Source: Clostridiales bacterium UBA3953 (lineage in GTDB: Bacteria; Bacillota; Clostridia; Oscillospirales; CAG-272). From it: DNA of 34,550 nt. Location of the stretch: the NCBI GenBank assembly GCA_002385415.1, contig DGDL01000031.1:1-34550 (forward strand), written 5' to 3'. Below are positions 17,926 to 25,836 of this stretch, in pieces. A program made the position numbers and the translations under genes. Within the stretch, counting starts at the first letter, position 1; each line of letters begins with the position of its first letter. A model generated the notes under the pieces. It was given only the letters and a program-made list of their open reading frames with translations. It did no database searches and was not told the origin of the DNA.

Positions 17926-18951
17926 ATGAATACAGAGTTTTTCGCCGCCATCGAAATGCTCGAGAAAGAAAAGGGCATTCCGAAGGAATACATGTATGAG
18001 AAGGTAGAGGCGGCGTTGCTGTCCGCATACAAAAAGGATCAGGACGGCTATAGTAACGTCAAGGTTGTGCTTGATCCCGAAAAAAAAGAAGTCAAGATGT
18101 ATCAGCTGAAGCAGGTCGTCGACGAAATCGAGGACGAAGTCACACAGATGACTCTGGCGGAAGCACGGAAGATAAATCGCAAATATAGCATCGGCGATGT
18201 CGTCGAAATAGAATTAAAGTTGAAAAATTTCCGCAGACTCGGTGCACAGGCCGCAAAACATGTTATAATACAGGCGGTGCGCGAAGCGGAACGCGGAATG
18301 CTCATAAAAGAATACGAAAACAAGCGCGAGGAGATTATCACCGCTACGGTACTGCGAGTCGACGAGGTGACGGGTAACGCAACGGTCGATACCGGAACGT
18401 CGATTGCAACGCTTATAAAAAGCGAGCAGATACCCGGCGAGATCTACAGAGAAAACGATCACATCAAAGTTTATGTAACCGAGGTGCGCAAAGAGTCGCA
18501 CGGGCCGATAGTGACACTGTCACGTACCCATCCGGGTCTGGTAAAAAGACTTTTTGAACTTGAGGTACCCGAAATCCAGGACGGCACGGTTATAATAAAA
18601 GGTGTAGTGCGCGAAGCAGGTTCACGCAGCAAAGTCGCGGTGATGTCGCGCGACGAAAATGTCGACCCCATCGGCGCCTGCGTCGGAACGCGCAGCATGA
18701 GAATCCAAAACATCATAGACGAGCTTAACGGAGAAAAAATAGATATAGTAAAATACAGCGACATACCCGAAGAATTTATTTCCGCGGCGCTTTCGCCGGC
18801 GGTGGTTAACAGGGTGGTCATCGAAGACGAGCGGGTCTGCCGAGTTTATGTCGACCCTGACCAGCTTTCGCTGGCAATCGGCAAAGAAGGTCAGAACGCA
18901 CGTCTTGCCGCTAAGCTGACAGGCTATAAAATCGATATAAAAACCGGATGA
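17926..18951 (+). CDS. nusA: Transcription termination/antitermination factor NusA
   Basis: The 341-residue protein has the short Firmicutes NusA layout without the acidic repeats of E. coli. It has an N-terminal RNA polymerase-binding domain (to about 125), an S1 domain (about 135-200, REEIITATVLRVDE), then two KH domains with ACVGTRSMRIQNIIDELNGE and LSLAIGKEGQNARLAAKLTG. It modulates pausing and intrinsic termination and may control its own operon through the leader terminator. ATG 17926 follows GGAGAACGGA at an acceptable distance. Confidence 0.96.
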   Translation: MNTEFFAAIEMLEKEKGIPKEYMYEKVEAALLSAYKKDQDGYSNVKVVLDPEKKEVKMYQLKQVVDEIEDEVTQMTLAEARKINRKYSIGDVVEIELKLKNFRRLGAQAAKHVIIQAVREAERGMLIKEYENKREEIITATVLRVDEVTGNATVDTGTSIATLIKSEQIPGEIYRENDHIKVYVTEVRKESHGPIVTLSRTHPGLVKRLFELEVPEIQDGTVIIKGVVREAGSRSKVAVMSRDENVDPIGACVGTRSMRIQNIIDELNGEKIDIVKYSDIPEEFISAALSPAVVNRVVIEDERVCRVYVDPDQLSLAIGKEGQNARLAAKLTGYKIDIKTG

Positions 18952-19018
18952 GCCGATTTATATGGCGAAACGGATAGGCTGAAAAAGAACCAAAGTAAAA
19001 ACAAACGGAGAAAATGCC

Positions 19019-19303
19019 ATGTCGGCAGCTGTTAAAAAAAGAATACCAGAGCGGCGCTGCGTCGGATGCGGCGAATCATATCCAAAGAAAACGCTGCTCC
19101 GCATAGTACGCTCTCCGGAGGGTGAAGTTTTTTTCGACCCGACCGGAAAAAAATCCGGACGCGGCGCCTATATATGCAAGAATGTGCAGTGCCTGCGTAA
19201 AGCGCGCAAGGCTAAACGATTGGAACGCAATCTCGATTGCGAAATACCCGACGAAGTATACGACGGGCTTGAATCGGAGATAGATAGCCTTGAGCTCGAG
19301 TGA
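19019..19303 (+). CDS. rnpM: YlxR family protein (RnpM, RNase P modulator)
   Basis: The 94-residue product has the YlxR signature RIPERRCVGCGESYPKKTLLRI, continuing with GKKSGRGAYIC and CLRKARKAKRLER. The family binds RNA; the B. subtilis member has been linked to RNase P RNA. It sits at the conserved place between nusA and ylxQ. The ATG is preceded by GGAG at eight bases. Its 3' end overlaps the start of ylxQ by 14 bases. Confidence 0.92.
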   Translation: MSAAVKKRIPERRCVGCGESYPKKTLLRIVRSPEGEVFFDPTGKKSGRGAYICKNVQCLRKARKAKRLERNLDCEIPDEVYDGLESEIDSLELE

Positions 19304-19673
19304 GAAAAAAACAGGCACCGCTTCCGCCGTGCCGCGTGACGAGAAAATTCTCCGAATGATAGGGCTGGCCAGCAAAGCCGGCCGCCTGATAATAGGCGCG
19401 GAAAAAGTTGTCGATGCCGCGCGATCGGGCATCATCTTTCGTCGAGATGGCATAATAGTCGTCGCCGCCGATGCCGCGGCAAGAACAAAGAGAAACATAG
19501 CATTTGCGGCGGAGGAAGACGCCATAAAGATAGTCGAAGTAAATGTAGACATGTTCGAGCTTGGCAGACGGATTGGAGGCAAGGGATTGACTTCGGCCGT
19601 CGCGGTGATCGACAAAAATATGGCGTCGGCTATCGCCGGCATTGCCGGCGGAAGCGAAGACAAAAAGGCCTAA
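19290..19673 (+). CDS. ylxQ: L7Ae/L30e-like ribosomal protein family, YlxQ
   Basis: The 127-residue product is a L7Ae-type RNA-binding protein: KILRMIGLASKAGRLIIGAEKV, IVVAADAAARTKRNI, and a C-terminal AVAVIDKNMASAI. L7Ae-fold proteins recognise kink-turn RNA; YlxQ's target is not settled. The TTG at 19290 inside the end of rnpM has GGAG eleven bases upstream; a GTG at 19329 is an alternative. Operon position and overlap support co-translation with rnpM. Confidence 0.9.
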   Translation: MSSSEKKTGTASAVPRDEKILRMIGLASKAGRLIIGAEKVVDAARSGIIFRRDGIIVVAADAAARTKRNIAFAAEEDAIKIVEVNVDMFELGRRIGGKGLTSAVAVIDKNMASAIAGIAGGSEDKKA

Positions 19674-19772
19674 CAAACCATAATATATAAATAGCAACCT
19701 TTCAACATCAGTTACGCTGCGAACGCTGCATATTCTGCTGAAGGAAATGGTAAACGGTTAAAGGAAGATACT

Positions 19773-22607
19773 ATGACACTAAACCAAAAATACAAATTGG
19801 GCGATCTCGCCAAAGATCTTGGAATGAAAAGCGGCGAGCTTATCGATCTGCTTGCGAAAAATGGTTTTCCCGGCAGAAAGGTAGGATCGCAACTTGATTC
19901 CGTCGAATTTGACATAATAATGAATGCCGTGACCGCTGCACGGCAAATAGACGATATTGACGAATATTTAAGCGGTAAAATAACCATATCCGTACCCAGA
20001 CCCGAACCGGCCCCGGAGCCCGCAGTGTCGGCTGAGACTGAACAGGCGGCAAGTGACACTTCTGCGCCCACCGCCCAAGGTGAAGCCAAACAGGCTCGTT
20101 CTGCGCAGACGGCACAATCCCAGCAAAAACAGAGCCAGCGTCAAAGCGGTGCCGGCGGACGTCAGCCTCAAACTCAGCAGGGAGGCAAGGGTCAGCAGCA
20201 GAGCAGCCATCCCCAGCAAGCCCAGCAGTCGGGAAAACAGCAGCAAACACAGCAGGGGGGACGTTCGCAGCAAGCTCAGCAGAGCGGGCGACAGGCACAA
20301 AAATCCGGTGGTCAGCAGAAAGAAAAGCAGGCAGAGCAAACAAGCGCTCAGCTCTCTGCCCGCCAGGATGAACAAATCCGCAAAACTGCTGAAACAGCGA
20401 AACACGAAACGGATACAAAAGCCAAACCCGAAGAGCGAGTATCCGCACGCGAGGCTCGGTTCGACAAAAAACCCGATCTCTCGCAGCAAAAGCAGAAGCA
20501 GCAGAAGCGGAAGGCTGCCACACAGAAACAGAAGCAGCAGCCTGCCGCTGTGCATACGCCGACTACTTCCGACGAGCCGGCTGTCAAGATTATAGAGGGA
20601 GAACGCTCGCATCATCGCGGCAAGGCAAGCGGTACGCGAGTTGTCGATACACGCACAACAACCGTCAATCTCGACAAATACGACGAGAAGCTCGACAAAT
20701 TCGTTCCCGACACCGAAAAGGACATAAGCGGGGAGAAACAGAAGCTCAAAAAGCAAAACACTCGCGTGGGCACGGATGGCAAAAGATCCAGAGGCAGGGG
20801 ACGCGCATCGGCAGAATCCGAAAAGCTCCGCCGCCTTGAGCTGGAAAAAGCCAAAAAGAAACCGCTTGAAATTACATTGCCGGACGAGATTCTCGTCAGC
20901 GAGCTTGCATCAAGGCTCAAGATGACAGCGGCTTCAGTTATAAAGAAGCTCATAGGCATGGGCTTTATGGTAACTGCCAACCAGAAAATCGACTTTGAAA
21001 CGGCCGCACTTGTTGCCGAGGAGTTTAACGCAAAAGTCGAGCGTGAAGTAGTCGTTACGATAGAAGACAAACTGTTTGACGATACTGTGGACAAAGAGGA
21101 AGATCTGGTGCCGCGTGCTCCCGTTGTCGTTGTCATGGGTCACGTCGACCACGGCAAAACCTCGCTGCTCGACAGAATACGTCAAGCAAATGTCACCGCG
21201 ACCGAAGCCGGAGGCATCACGCAGCACATCGGCGCATACCGCGTGAACGTCAGCGGACGCGAAATCACTTTCCTTGACACGCCCGGTCACGAGGCATTTA
21301 CGACAATGCGTGCCCGCGGTGCAAGGGCGACGGACATCGCGATACTGGTCGTCGCGGCAGACGACGGAATTATGCCGCAAACGGTTGAAGCCATCAACCA
21401 CGCAAAAGCTGCGGAGATTGACATAGTAGTCGCTATAAACAAAATGGATAAGCCGGGAGTCGACCCCGAGCGAATCAAACAGGAACTCACAAAATACGAG
21501 CTTGTACCCGAAGAATGGGGCGGCGACGTAATGTGCGTGCCTATTTCGGCGCTTACCGGTCAGGGTATTGACGATTTGCTCGAGTCTGTGCTGCTTATAG
21601 CCGATCTGAAAGAGCTGAAAGCAAACCCCAACCGTCGCGCGAAAGGTATTGTCATAGAATCGCAGCTCGATCGCGGACGCGGCCCGGTCGCCACTGTACT
21701 GGTGCAGAACGGTACGCTCCATTACGGCGATATAGTCATTGCCGGCACCGCAGTCGGCAGGGTGCGGGCGATGGTAAACGACAAGGGCGAGACCGTCAAA
21801 ACGGCAGGTCCATCCGAGCCGGTTGAGATTATCGGTCTCTCCGAGGTGCCGACGGCGGGAGATGAGTTCCACGCCGTCGAAGACGAGCGCATGGCCCGCG
21901 AGCTTGCGGAGCAGCGCAAGGAGCGTCAGCGTGAAGAGGAGATAATGGCCAGCTCCAAAGTCAGCCTTGACGAGCTGTTTGCCCAGATCCAGGAAGGCGC
22001 CAAGGAGCTTAACATTATCGTCAAGGGCGACGTCGACGGGTCTGCTGAGGCGGTTAAGACATCGCTTCTCAAGCTTTCGACCGATGAAGTCAAGGTCAAA
22101 GTTATACACAGCGGTGTGGGCGGTATCTCGGACAGCGACGTCATGCTCGCAGCCGCATCGAACGCCATAATCGTCGGCTTTAACGTACGTCCCGACAGGG
22201 GTGCGATGGAATCGGCAGAACGCCATAAGGTCGAAATTCGTACTTATCGCGTTATTTACGATTGCATCGAAGAAATAAGCGCTGCGCTCAAGGGCATGCT
22301 CGAACCGACATACAGAGAAGAGCTGCTCGGGCACGCCGAGGTGCGACAGGTTATTCGCGTGCCGAAGGTCGGCCCCGTCGCCGGATCGTATGTTCTTGAC
22401 GGAAAGATCACACGCAATGCAAAGGTCAGAGTGGTACGCGACGGTATAGTTATATTCGAAGACCAAATAGCGTCGCTGCGCCGCTTTAAAGATGACGTGC
22501 GTGAAGTTGCCGCAGGCTACGAGTGCGGTATAGGGCTCGAGAAATTCACCGATATCAGGGAAAACGACATTCTCGAAGCTTACGAGATGGTCGAGGTACA
22601 AGATTAA
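19773..22607 (+). CDS. infB: Translation initiation factor IF-2
   Basis: The 944-residue GTPase places initiator tRNA on the 30S subunit. It has two IF2_N helical domains: residues 1-55 (LGDLAKDLGMKSGELIDLLA) and about 367-420 (ILVSELASRLKMTAASVIKK). A long Gln/Lys/Ser-rich linker (about 108-250) lies between them. The G domain has GHVDHGKTS at 456, DTPGHE at 502 and NKMD at 556, followed by domains II-IV. The linker is glutamine-heavy (many QQ, SQQ, QQS units), which is longer and more polar than in many relatives but is known to vary in IF-2. ATG follows AAAGGA by seven bases. A terminator follows the stop. Confidence 0.97.
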   Translation: MTLNQKYKLGDLAKDLGMKSGELIDLLAKNGFPGRKVGSQLDSVEFDIIMNAVTAARQIDDIDEYLSGKITISVPRPEPAPEPAVSAETEQAASDTSAPTAQGEAKQARSAQTAQSQQKQSQRQSGAGGRQPQTQQGGKGQQQSSHPQQAQQSGKQQQTQQGGRSQQAQQSGRQAQKSGGQQKEKQAEQTSAQLSARQDEQIRKTAETAKHETDTKAKPEERVSAREARFDKKPDLSQQKQKQQKRKAATQKQKQQPAAVHTPTTSDEPAVKIIEGERSHHRGKASGTRVVDTRTTTVNLDKYDEKLDKFVPDTEKDISGEKQKLKKQNTRVGTDGKRSRGRGRASAESEKLRRLELEKAKKKPLEITLPDEILVSELASRLKMTAASVIKKLIGMGFMVTANQKIDFETAALVAEEFNAKVEREVVVTIEDKLFDDTVDKEEDLVPRAPVVVVMGHVDHGKTSLLDRIRQANVTATEAGGITQHIGAYRVNVSGREITFLDTPGHEAFTTMRARGARATDIAILVVAADDGIMPQTVEAINHAKAAEIDIVVAINKMDKPGVDPERIKQELTKYELVPEEWGGDVMCVPISALTGQGIDDLLESVLLIADLKELKANPNRRAKGIVIESQLDRGRGPVATVLVQNGTLHYGDIVIAGTAVGRVRAMVNDKGETVKTAGPSEPVEIIGLSEVPTAGDEFHAVEDERMARELAEQRKERQREEEIMASSKVSLDELFAQIQEGAKELNIIVKGDVDGSAEAVKTSLLKLSTDEVKVKVIHSGVGGISDSDVMLAAASNAIIVGFNVRPDRGAMESAERHKVEIRTYRVIYDCIEEISAALKGMLEPTYREELLGHAEVRQVIRVPKVGPVAGSYVLDGKITRNAKVRVVRDGIVIFEDQIASLRRFKDDVREVAAGYECGIGLEKFTDIRENDILEAYEMVEVQD

Positions 22608-22622
22608 AATCAAAAGAATGTT

Positions 22623-22660
22623 CGGAGCGGATGGGAAAAACCCGTTCGCTCCGGTTTTTA
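22623..22660 (+). terminator. Intrinsic terminator of the infB operon
   Basis: CGGAGCG (22623-22629) pairs with CGCTCCG (22647-22653), extended inward by GGG/CCC across a small internal loop. GTTTTTA follows. It lies 15 bases after the infB stop. Confidence 0.9.
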
Positions 22661-22756
22661 TATTGGACAGCTTTGTGTACCGAAGTTTTTTCCCGAAAAA
22701 CCAGTCGGGCGCAGGCGCAAGAAACGGCGACTTTAGACGAATTTGCATACTTGTTG

Positions 22757-22785
22757 TTGCAAAAGTATCCAAATTATGCTATATT
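22757..22785 (+). promoter_or_regulatory. Promoter of the DivIVA-fumarase beta-HTH unit
   Basis: TTGCAA (22757-22762), a 17-base spacer ending TGC, and TATATT (22780-22785), an extended -10. Transcription would start about 25 bases before the GTG at 22818. Confidence 0.72.
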
Positions 22786-22817
22786 ATCAACAAAGATAAG
22801 TTGCGGGGGTAACGGCA

Positions 22818-23849
22818 GTGGAGAATACCGGCATTGAGATAGAAAAAGCGGGTAAGGCAAATGTAAGCTTCAGAGAAGCGCTGAGAGGGTATAACAAAAA
22901 AGACGTTAACGCATATCTTGAAGAGATGAATTTGCGATTTGCCTCCGCTGAGGAAAACTATAAGCGCACAATAGCAAATCAAAGACAGACAATCGAAGCG
23001 CTGGAATTTAAGGTTGAAACCTACGACCTTCTCAACGCGGAGCTGGAAAATGTCAAAAAGACGCTTGCCGAAAAGGAAAAGCTGCTTGAAGAAAACGCAA
23101 AGAAAATCGCCCAATATGAAAGGCAGATAGGCGAGCAAAACCAGCAAATAGCAAAATATGAAGAAGAAAAGCTCAATCTGGAAAGAAAACTGTCACAGGT
23201 GATAGACGAAAAGGCTAATTTAGCCGAAGCGAATCAGATTTTGCGCGACCGCCTCGAGGAGGGCGAAAAGATCGTGAGCCAGCAGGCCGCGCAGCTTGAG
23301 ATGCTTTCTGCCGAAAATGAGCGCTTGAGAGAGTCCGCGAAGGCTGCGTCCGAAAGACAGGTTGGCGAAGACTTGCCTCGTAAGGTGGGCGAAGTGCTGA
23401 TAATCGCCAAAGAAGAGGCCGATAAGATGAAGGAAAAGGCGAGCGCCGAAGCCGAGCAAATTAAAGCGGAGGCACAGGAAGAAGCCAAAAGAATAATTGA
23501 GCAGACAAAAGAGGAAATTTTGGTTATGCGGGAGGAGGCGCGTGCCAAACTCGAGGACGCGCTTGAGCAGGCAAACAAAAAGCTTGTAGCGATGAGCGAA
23601 GAGTATGTGAAAGGATACACTGAATACCTGCGCTCGGTGCAGGGCGAGTTTGACGAGATAATAGACAAAATGCGCGAAAAATCCCGCGAAATTAATGGTA
23701 GGGTTGAAAGCCTGCGCGACATAATAAGCGAAGAGCTTAAACGGGAGTACAGCCGAATAGACAGCGAAATGGACGACGATACGGGCACAGCCACAATTCC
23801 CGAGTCCGAGTTTGCTTTCGGAGCAGATATTGAAGATGAGAAGATATAA
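22818..23849 (+). CDS. DivIVA-like coiled-coil protein
   Basis: The 343-residue product has the DivIVA N-terminal motif VSFREALRGYNKKDVNAYLEEM (residues 16-37), the region that targets DivIVA/GpsB proteins to curved membrane. About 260 residues of nearly continuous Glu/Lys/Ala-rich coiled coil and an acidic tail follow. Its role is likely in division, polar organisation or wall synthesis. It is longer than B. subtilis DivIVA (164 aa) and the second half (KEEADKMKEKASAEAEQIK) also resembles generic coiled-coil proteins. The start is GTG 22818 behind GGGGGT. The next gene begins within its last 14 bases. Confidence 0.82.
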   Translation: MENTGIEIEKAGKANVSFREALRGYNKKDVNAYLEEMNLRFASAEENYKRTIANQRQTIEALEFKVETYDLLNAELENVKKTLAEKEKLLEENAKKIAQYERQIGEQNQQIAKYEEEKLNLERKLSQVIDEKANLAEANQILRDRLEEGEKIVSQQAAQLEMLSAENERLRESAKAASERQVGEDLPRKVGEVLIIAKEEADKMKEKASAEAEQIKAEAQEEAKRIIEQTKEEILVMREEARAKLEDALEQANKKLVAMSEEYVKGYTEYLRSVQGEFDEIIDKMREKSREINGRVESLRDIISEELKREYSRIDSEMDDDTGTATIPESEFAFGADIEDEKI

Positions 23850-24351
23850 CACCGCAAATATTGCCGAATGGGCGCCATTTGTAAGAGAACGCGAGCAAAT
23901 ACTGCTGTCGGGTACCGTCTATACAGCGCGCGATGCGGCGCATAAGCGCATTGTGGAGCTGCTCGAGATGGGCAAGGAGCCTCCCTTTGAGCTTGACGGC
24001 GGGACAATATATTACGCTGGCCCGACACCCGCACGACCGGGCAGTGTGATAGGCTCATGCGGGCCGACAACATCTTCACGCATGGATGTTTATATGAAAA
24101 GGCTGCTCGAGGCAGGGCTTGCTTGCACTATTGGAAAGGGATGGCGCGCGCCCGAGGTATGCGACTTGATTCGCCGACATGGTGGCGTGTATCTCTGCGC
24201 TATCGGCGGGGCGGGCGCGCTGGCCTCAGCGCATATAACCTCTTGCGAGGTTATAGCATTTGAAGACCTTGGCTGCGAGTCGGTAAAAAAACTCACGTTT
24301 AAAGATTTCCCGCTGATTGTGGCGGTAGCACCCGGAGGAGGGGCTGTGTGA
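23836..24351 (+). CDS. Fumarate hydratase/tartrate dehydratase beta-subunit-like protein (orphan)
   Basis: The 171-residue product matches the C-terminal (beta, swivelling) domain of class I iron-sulfur hydro-lyases. Seen are LSGTVYTARDAAHKRI, YYAGPTPARPGSVIGSCGPTTSSRMD (positions about 55-80), TIGKGWRAP, GGVYLCAIGGAGAL and FEDLGCESVKKLTFKDFP. In two-subunit enzymes this pairs with an alpha subunit that carries the 4Fe-4S cluster; no alpha gene is adjacent or elsewhere in the window. ATG 23836 is used because it gives the family's start, although an in-frame TTG lies at 23812. It overlaps the DivIVA gene by 14 bases and the HTH gene by 4 bases. Confidence 0.86.
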   Translation: MRRYNTANIAEWAPFVREREQILLSGTVYTARDAAHKRIVELLEMGKEPPFELDGGTIYYAGPTPARPGSVIGSCGPTTSSRMDVYMKRLLEAGLACTIGKGWRAPEVCDLIRRHGGVYLCAIGGAGALASAHITSCEVIAFEDLGCESVKKLTFKDFPLIVAVAPGGGAV

Positions 24352-25238
24352 GTGCCGAAAAGCTGGGCGAAAAAATAAGAGCTCTGCGAAAACGACGCGC
24401 AATGACGCAGAGCGAGCTATGCGGCGGATTTATAACGCGAAACATGCTCAGCCGCATAGAGACGGGAGCGGCGATGCCATCGCTCGAAACGCTGCTCTAT
24501 ATAGCCGAGCGGCTGGAGATTTCACCCGGATGGCTTATAGACGACGATGCGGAGCTTTCGGGGTATGAGAAATCACGCTTTACAGCTGCCGTTAAGGCGC
24601 TTTATAAAGAAAAAAAGTACGCGGAATGTGCACAGGAGTGCAGGAGCGCACCTGAAGATTTTTTCGACGACGAGCTGTATGTGATTGCAGCCGACAGCAT
24701 GTACGAGGCGGCTCAAGCGTGTTTGCGCGACGGCAGCTTGACCTCTGCTGAGGAGCTGTTTTCCTTGTCGCTTGAGTTTGCGGCGCGTGGGCTGTTGCGG
24801 CTCAGCGCATTGCAGGAAAGCGCTATGCTGTATCTTGACTATATAAGGTATATATATGCCGGTTCGCGGCTGCGCGACGATTTGTCGGGCACCGAACTGC
24901 CAAACCGCCTGCCGCCCTATGAGGGCGCGGAATGCCTGCGTCTCAACAAGCTGATAAAAGACGGCAAGGTCGAGCTTGCACGCGCCCTTTTTGAGCTTGC
25001 GCCGCTCGGTCTGGCATGTGCGGAGCAGGTATCCGCGACGCTTGCGCTCGCAGACGGCGATATTGACGGGGCGGAGCGAAGATACAGGGAGCTTGTAAGG
25101 TCTGCGGCGCTGCCGGTCGAGATAATGTATATAACCTGCTCGGAGCTTGAGGTTATCGCGCGCCAAAAAGACAACTACAAGCTGGCATATTCATGCGCGG
25201 AGAAAAAGCTCGAGCTTATCGGGCTGGCAGGGAAGTGA
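24348..25238 (+). CDS. HTH (XRE-type) regulator with TPR-like C-terminal domain
   Basis: The 296-residue product has an XRE/Cro-type helix-turn-helix at about 6-62 (LGEKIRALRKRRAMTQSELC, ITRNMLSRIETGAAMPSLETL). Alpha-helical, TPR-like repeats with Ala/Leu/Tyr spacing run from about 78 to the end. This build is shared by peptide-sensing regulators (RRNPP class: Rgg, PlcR, Rap-like) but is also common in other Clostridia regulators; no ligand can be named. GTG 24348 overlaps the fumarase beta stop (GTGTGA) and follows GGAGGAGGGG, an unusually strong site. No small secreted-peptide gene is evident downstream before the terminator. Confidence 0.85.
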   Translation: MSAEKLGEKIRALRKRRAMTQSELCGGFITRNMLSRIETGAAMPSLETLLYIAERLEISPGWLIDDDAELSGYEKSRFTAAVKALYKEKKYAECAQECRSAPEDFFDDELYVIAADSMYEAAQACLRDGSLTSAEELFSLSLEFAARGLLRLSALQESAMLYLDYIRYIYAGSRLRDDLSGTELPNRLPPYEGAECLRLNKLIKDGKVELARALFELAPLGLACAEQVSATLALADGDIDGAERRYRELVRSAALPVEIMYITCSELEVIARQKDNYKLAYSCAEKKLELIGLAGK

Positions 25239-25305
25239 AACAGCTGCTCTTGCAGGTCCCGGCAAGCGCTGATTTGGCATGTGTAAACAGCAAAATAAAA
25301 CAACA

Positions 25306-25345
25306 GCGGCGAGACGGATTTCTCCGTCTCGCCGCGATATTTTTG
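25306..25345 (+). terminator. Bidirectional terminator between convergent genes
   Basis: GCGGCGAGACGG (25306-25317) and CCGTCTCGCCGC (25324-25335) form a perfect 12-bp stem. The plus side continues GATATTTTTG, the minus side TGTTGTTTTATTTTG. It serves the HTH gene (plus) and the exporter genes (minus). Confidence 0.92.
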
Positions 25346-25347
25346 CG

Positions 25348-25836
25348 TTAACTTTTTCCCTGTCTTTTTTGAAGTTTACGCCGCGCGCGGGTGCTGAGAT
25401 AAGCCGACAGTGAGCGGGCGGCAACGTTTGTAAGCGCAAGCGCGACTGCTATCGCGCAGAAGGCAAACAGCGTGCGCGTTGCCTCGTCGCGAAATTCGAC
25501 ATATCTTTCCTCAACAAGCGCGAGCGCCGTTTTGTATAACCTTGTACCCGGAACGACGGGGATAAGCGACGGGAATATGAAAATCGGCGCGGGCATTTTA
25601 AATATGCGGGCCATCACCTCGGCGGATACGGCAACAACCATTGTTCCGAAAAAATATGCCGAAATTTCGGGCTGATTGTTTGCAAGCAAGAGCTCAAAAA
25701 CCACCCATGAAGCTCCACCGACAAGTGCGGTCAGCGGTATGGTTTTACGCGGAGCACGCATGAGCAGCGAAAAAAACACGGTGGCAGCGGTGCAAACTAT
25801 AAATTCAAAAACTAATTGACCTGTGTACAATCGCAT
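25348..25836 (-). CDS. Threonine/serine exporter family, C-terminal half (ThrE_2 / YjjB-like)
   Basis: The 162-residue membrane protein has four to five hydrophobic segments and matches the DUF3815/ThrE_2 domain: FVCTAATVFFSLLMRAPRK in relaxed form, PEISAYFFGTMVVAVSAEVMAR, and PIFIFPSLIPVVPGTRLYKT. In split systems such as E. coli YjjP-YjjB (reported as a succinate exporter) this half works with a DUF1212 partner. That partner is the gene just upstream; the two abut exactly (TAA then ATG). GAGG lies a few bases before the ATG, inside the upstream gene. Confidence 0.88.
   Translation of the reverse strand: MRLYTGQLVFEFIVCTAATVFFSLLMRAPRKTIPLTALVGGASWVVFELLLANNQPEISAYFFGTMVVAVSAEVMARIFKMPAPIFIFPSLIPVVPGTRLYKTALALVEERYVEFRDEATRTLFAFCAIAVALALTNVAARSLSAYLSTRARRKLQKRQGKS

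Noticed and set aside
20100..20540. CAG/CAA-rich repeats as a possible CRISPR or microsatellite array
   Set aside because: They are codons of the Q-rich IF-2 linker, irregular in length and in frame.
20934..22772. A 612-codon open frame on the minus strand opposite infB
   Set aside because: Same effect: antisense to a conserved gene, no ribosome site, no recognisable protein family.
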